DNA of 8,394 nucleotides from DASUSH01 sp050996575. Lineage in GTDB: Bacteria > Actinomycetota > Thermoleophilia > Solirubrobacterales > 70-9. The position numbers were made by a program, and so were the translations under genes. Of this stretch, positions 5,561 through 8,394 are shown piece by piece. Location: positions 1 to 8,394 of the forward strand of contig JBPCRS010000143.1 of the NCBI GenBank assembly GCA_050996575.1, given 5' to 3'. The notes beneath the pieces are model-generated. The model saw nothing but the letters and a program-made list of their open reading frames with translations, had not been told where the DNA came from and searched no databases. The first letter of the stretch is position 1. Each line of letters begins with the position of its first letter.

Positions 5561-6317
5561 TTTGGAGATCCGCGACCTGCACGTCACCGCCGAGGGCAAG
5601 GAGATCCTCAAGGGCCTCGACCTCGAGGTCTCGAAGGGTGAGATCCACGCCCTGATGGGGCCGAACGGCTCCGGCAAGTCGACCCTGGCGAACGTGATCA
5701 TGGGCCATCCGAGCCTCGAGATCACCAACGGCGAGATCATCTTCGAGGGCGAGGACATCACCGATGCCGCCCCCGACGAGCGCTCGCGCGCCGGCCTGTT
5801 CATGGCCTTCCAGTACCCGGTCGCGATCCCCGGCGTGACCGTGACCAAGTACCTGCGTATGGCGCTCAACGCACATCGCGAGTCGCGCGGCGAGCCGCAG
5901 ATCAAGCTCAAGGACTTCCGCAAGCAGACCGAGGCGGCGATGGAGCTGGTCAACATCCCGCGCGAGTTCTCGACCCGCTACGTCAACGACGGTTTTTCGG
6001 GCGGCGAAAAGAAGCGGATGGAGGTGCTCCAGCTGGCGATGCTGCGGCCCAAGATCGCGGTCCTCGACGAGACAGACTCCGGCCTCGACATCGATGCGCG
6101 GCGCGTCGTTGCCGAGGGCGTCAACGAGGTCGCCGGGCCCGATATGGGCGTCTTGATCATCACCCACTACCAGCGCATCCTCCACCTCGTCGAGCCTGAC
6201 CACGTCCACGTCATGTTCGAGGGACGGATCGTCAAGCGCGGCGGCCCCGAGCTCGTCACCCTGCTCGAGGAGAAGGGCTACGGCTGGATCCGCGAGGAGG
6301 TCGAGGCGGCGGCCTAG
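5544..6317 (+). CDS. sufC: SufC, Fe-S assembly ATPase (ABC type)
   Basis: From a TTG start the product has 257 residues, the usual SufC length. It has Walker A GPNGSGKST (39-47), a Q-loop in FMAFQYP with Gln90, the ABC signature FSGGEKKR (151-158), Walker B IAVLDE with Glu176, the SufC-type D-loop DSGLDIDA, and the switch His208 in ITHYQR. FQYP and FSGGEKKR are characteristic of SufC rather than transport ATPases. SufC is a soluble cytoplasmic ATPase that works with SufB and SufD to assemble Fe-S clusters. Neither partner is encoded here. The start follows from AAGGAG 10 nt upstream; the frame is open further upstream but only as a shadow of the Rrf2 gene, which it overlaps by 17 nt. sufS follows after 13 nt. 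Confidence 0.96.
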   Translation: MAPRADLEIRDLHVTAEGKEILKGLDLEVSKGEIHALMGPNGSGKSTLANVIMGHPSLEITNGEIIFEGEDITDAAPDERSRAGLFMAFQYPVAIPGVTVTKYLRMALNAHRESRGEPQIKLKDFRKQTEAAMELVNIPREFSTRYVNDGFSGGEKKRMEVLQLAMLRPKIAVLDETDSGLDIDARRVVAEGVNEVAGPDMGVLIITHYQRILHLVEPDHVHVMFEGRIVKRGGPELVTLLEEKGYGWIREEVEAAA

Positions 6318-6330
6318 CCGCCTCGCCGAG

Positions 6331-7593
6331 ATGGAGCCGAGCGCGACCGCCGAGGCGCCGGCCGAGCCGTTCCCGATCGAGAAGGTCCGCGCCTCGTTCC
6401 CGGCGCTCGCCCGCGAGGTCAACGGCAAGCCGCTCGCCTATCTCGACTCCGGCGCCTCCTCGCAGCGGGCGCTCGCCTCGATCGAGGCGCTCGACCGCTA
6501 CGAGCGCCGACACCACTCGAACGTCCACCGCGGCTCGCACACGCTTTCGGCCGAGGCAACCGCCGCCTACGAGGGCGCTCGCGCAACCGTCGCCGACCAC
6601 CTCGGCGCGGCCGACCGCCGCGAGGTCATCTTCGTCCGCAACGCGACCGAGGCGATCAACCTCGTTGCGCGCGCCTGGGGCGACGCCAATGTCGGCGAGG
6701 GCGACCGGATCGTGCTGACCGAGATGGAGCACCACTCGAACGTCGTCCCCTGGCAGCAGCTCGCCGAGCGCACGGGGGCGGAGGTCGACTGGGTCGGCGT
6801 CGAGGACGACGGCCGGCTCGACCTCGATCAGTACTCGGCGCTGCTCGAGCGCGGCCCGAAGCTCGTCGCCGTCACCCACCTCTCGAACGTGCTCGGCACG
6901 GTCAACCCGATCGCCGATCTCGCCCGCCAGGCCCACGACGCCGGCGCGCTGATCTGTGTCGACGGCGCCCAGGCGGCGCCGAAGCTGGCGCTCGACGTCG
7001 CCGAGCTCGGGGTCGACTTCTACGCGCTCACCGGCCACAAGCTCTACGGCCCGACCGGGATCGGCGCGCTCTGGGCACGGCTCGACCTGCTGCGAGCGAT
7101 GCCGCCGTTCATGGGCGGCGGCTCGATGATCAAGAAGGTCACCCGCGAGGGCACGACCTACGCCGACCCGCCGGCGCGCTTCGAAGCCGGCACGCCGGCG
7201 ATCTCGCAGGCAATCGGGATGGCCGCGGCGATCCGCTGGCTCGACGCCCTCGGCCTCGACGCCGCGCTCGCCCACGAGCGCGAGATCACCGACCACGCGC
7301 TCGCGCGGGTCGCCGAGGTCCCGGGCCTGCGCGTTTTCGGCCCACCCCGCGGACCCGACCGCGTCGGGCCTGTGTCCTTCGAGCTCGAGGGGATCCACGG
7401 CCACGACGTCGCCGAGATCCTCGACCGCCACGGCGTCGCCGTCCGCGCCGGACACCACTGCGCGCAGCCGCTGATGGACCGCTTCGGAATCGCCGCAACG
7501 ACCCGAGCCAGCTTCGGCGTCTACACCACGACCGAGGAGATCGACCGCCTCCTCGAGGGGCTTCACGACGCGCGGAAGGTGTTCAGGCTCTGA
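6331..7593 (+). CDS. sufS: SufS, cysteine desulfurase (class V aminotransferase fold)
   Basis: The 420-residue PLP enzyme turns cysteine into alanine and leaves a persulfide for Fe-S assembly. The PLP-binding Lys237 lies in ALTGHKLYGPTG, the HH pair at 134-135 (MEHHSN) stacks on the cofactor, and Asp211 (VDGAQ) contacts the pyridine nitrogen. The active-site Cys377 lies in RAGHHCAQP, as in group II (SufS) desulfurases with a short catalytic loop. Length and motifs are complete, so it should be active. The ATG has no strong Shine-Dalgarno sequence, and translation is probably coupled to sufC 13 nt upstream. Its stop overlaps the sufU start (TGATG), fitting the SufS-SufU sulfur-transfer pair; no sufE is seen. 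Confidence 0.96.
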   Translation: MEPSATAEAPAEPFPIEKVRASFPALAREVNGKPLAYLDSGASSQRALASIEALDRYERRHHSNVHRGSHTLSAEATAAYEGARATVADHLGAADRREVIFVRNATEAINLVARAWGDANVGEGDRIVLTEMEHHSNVVPWQQLAERTGAEVDWVGVEDDGRLDLDQYSALLERGPKLVAVTHLSNVLGTVNPIADLARQAHDAGALICVDGAQAAPKLALDVAELGVDFYALTGHKLYGPTGIGALWARLDLLRAMPPFMGGGSMIKKVTREGTTYADPPARFEAGTPAISQAIGMAAAIRWLDALGLDAALAHEREITDHALARVAEVPGLRVFGPPRGPDRVGPVSFELEGIHGHDVAEILDRHGVAVRAGHHCAQPLMDRFGIAATTRASFGVYTTTEEIDRLLEGLHDARKVFRL

Positions 7594-8021
7594 TGGAAGA
7601 GCAGCTCTACCGCGAGCAGATCCTCGACCACTACAAGAGCCCGCAGAACTTCGGCGAGCTCGAGGACTTCGACCTCACCTTCGAGGACGTCAATCCCTCC
7701 TGCGGCGACGAGCTGCGCGTCCAGCTCAAGCTCGGCGACGACGGCCGGATCGCCGATTTGCGCTTCTCCGGCAAAGGTTGCGCGATCTCGCAGGCCTCGG
7801 CCTCACTCGTCTCCGACGAGGTGATCGGGCTGAGCGTCGACGAGCTGCTCCAGCTCGACAAGCAGTTCGTCCTCGACCTGCTCGGGATCGATATCTCGGC
7901 GACTCGGATCAAATGCGCGCTGCTCTCGCTCAAGGTGCTGAAGTCGGCCGGCCTCGGCGGCTCGGCGGAGTGGGAAGACGAGGGCGAACAGGGCGACCCG
8001 GCGGAGGCCGCTCGACTGTAG
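7593..8021 (+). CDS. sufU: SufU-type sulfur acceptor (IscU-like fold), short variant
   Basis: The 142-residue protein has all three conserved cysteines: Cys37 in NPSCGDE, Cys63 in GKGCAIS and Cys108 in RIKCALLS, plus Asp39. In known SufU proteins these bind zinc and accept the persulfide from SufS. RIKC has Lys where IscU has His, a SufU mark, and there is no LPPVK chaperone motif. However, the segment between the second and third cysteines lacks the ~17-20 residue insertion usual in SufU (B. subtilis, mycobacteria) and has about IscU length. The C-terminal ~20 residues are acidic and probably disordered. The ATG overlaps the sufS stop by one base, with GGAAGG 13 nt upstream. Role in sulfur transfer is well supported by context; whether it also acts as a scaffold is open. 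Confidence 0.93.
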   Translation: MEEQLYREQILDHYKSPQNFGELEDFDLTFEDVNPSCGDELRVQLKLGDDGRIADLRFSGKGCAISQASASLVSDEVIGLSVDELLQLDKQFVLDLLGIDISATRIKCALLSLKVLKSAGLGGSAEWEDEGEQGDPAEAARL

Positions 8022-8024
8022 AGT
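8019..8024 (+). promoter_or_regulatory. Weak candidate -10 element before the NTF2-like gene
   Basis: TAGAGT fits TANNNT, overlaps the sufU stop codon and ends 11 nt before the ATG at 8036. It could give the last gene its own short-leader transcript. A chance match is quite possible, and co-transcription with sufU is equally likely. Confidence 0.18.
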
Positions 8025-8035
8025 CGCACTCGGGG

Positions 8036-8394
8036 ATGTCGAGGGACCGAATAGAACTCGTCCGCAGTGGCTTCGAGGCCTGGAACTCCGGCGATCGCCA
8101 GTGGGTCCTCGACCACATGTCGCCCGAGGTCGAGTGGATCACCCCGGCCGAGGACCCGGACCCCGGGCACTACCGCGGCTTCGCCGAGCTCGAGCGCTTC
8201 TGGGAGCAATGGCGCGTGGCGGTCGGCCAGCTCCGCTTCGAAATCGAGGATGTGATCGACGCCGGCGACAACGTCGTCGTCATCGCTCGCCGCTCGGGCA
8301 CGGGCACGACAAGCGGAATCTCAGTCTCCGACCGGATCGTCCAGGTCTTCAGCTTCGACGGCGAGCTCTGTGTAAAAGTGCAGGAGTACTACGA
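8036..8394 (+). CDS. SnoaL-like / NTF2-superfamily protein (partial, C-terminus off the right edge)
   Basis: From ATG at 8036-8038, 119 residues are visible with no stop before the edge; relatives are about 130 residues, so little is missing. The N-terminal helix IELVRSGFEAWNSGD, followed by VLDHMSPEVEWITP, is typical of SnoaL/ketosteroid-isomerase-like cone folds. The repeated strand pattern (DNVVVIARRSGTG, then DRIVQVFSFDGELCVKVQEYYD) also fits. Such proteins bind small hydrophobic molecules or act as isomerases or cyclases, but the substrate cannot be predicted. It follows sufU by 14 nt on the same strand. A GGGG directly before the ATG is too close to be a good ribosome site. A link to Fe-S assembly is not indicated beyond position. 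Confidence 0.8.
   Translation, partial: MSRDRIELVRSGFEAWNSGDRQWVLDHMSPEVEWITPAEDPDPGHYRGFAELERFWEQWRVAVGQLRFEIEDVIDAGDNVVVIARRSGTGTTSGISVSDRIVQVFSFDGELCVKVQEYY

Noticed and set aside
6256..7566. Long minus-strand open frame (436 codons) opposite sufS
   Set aside because: Antisense shadow caused by high GC at codon third positions; Arg/Glu/Val-rich with no domain, while sufS on the other strand is complete.
1..8394. CRISPR arrays, tRNA/rRNA genes, insertion sequences, attachment sites
   Set aside because: No regularly spaced repeats, no cloverleaf or rRNA-like sequence, no transposase or integrase motif and no terminal repeats were seen.

Overview
The window is high-GC and densely packed, with short or overlapping gene junctions and frequent GTG/TTG starts. 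With an actinobacterial-type SUF gene set (cysteine-bearing Rrf2 regulator, SufC, SufS, SufU), this suggests a high-GC actinobacterium. A Thermoleophilia/Solirubrobacterales-like origin is my best guess; it is an inference from gene style, not proven by a marker gene.

Layout. (a) 1-1505, minus strand: a partial rhodanese-ThiF/MoeB fusion that runs off the left edge, preceded 60 bp upstream by htpX, a membrane zinc metalloprotease. (b) 1506-1589: a compact divergent promoter region with an imperfect 14-bp palindrome. (c) 1590-3217, plus strand: a NarL/LiaS-type two-component pair, histidine kinase then LuxR-type response regulator, overlapping by 4 nt. (d) 3218-3461: a convergent intergenic region with a perfect 14-bp inverted repeat, probably a terminator. 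(e) 3462-4931, minus strand: a polytopic membrane protein resembling GT-C glycosyltransferases. (f) 4932-5071: a second divergent promoter region. (g) 5072-8021, plus strand: an iron-sulfur cluster assembly operon, Rrf2 regulator - sufC - sufS - sufU, with junctions of 17-nt overlap, 13-nt gap and 1-nt overlap. (h) 8036-8394: a partial SnoaL/NTF2-like gene running off the right edge.

How the genes fit together. SufS takes sulfur from cysteine, SufU accepts it, and SufC is the ATPase of the scaffold complex; the Rrf2 protein probably senses Fe-S status and controls the operon. The scaffold genes sufB and sufD are absent from this cluster and must be elsewhere if the pathway is complete. The rhodanese-ThiF protein also handles activated sulfur (molybdopterin/thiamine-type sulfur carrier chemistry), but it is separated from the SUF operon and no direct link is shown. 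The two-component pair sits back to back with htpX, and a kinase with almost no external domain next to a membrane-protein quality-control protease would fit an envelope-stress circuit; this is inference.

Most of the window is recognisable housekeeping content and I see no clearly new multi-gene system. The points most worth a second look are the SufU with IscU-like length but a SufU-like lysine, the SUF operon without sufB/sufD, the inverted rhodanese-ThiF domain order, the abrupt loss of ThiF conservation in the first ~47 bases, and several TANNNT hexamers very close to start codons that suggest leaderless transcripts.
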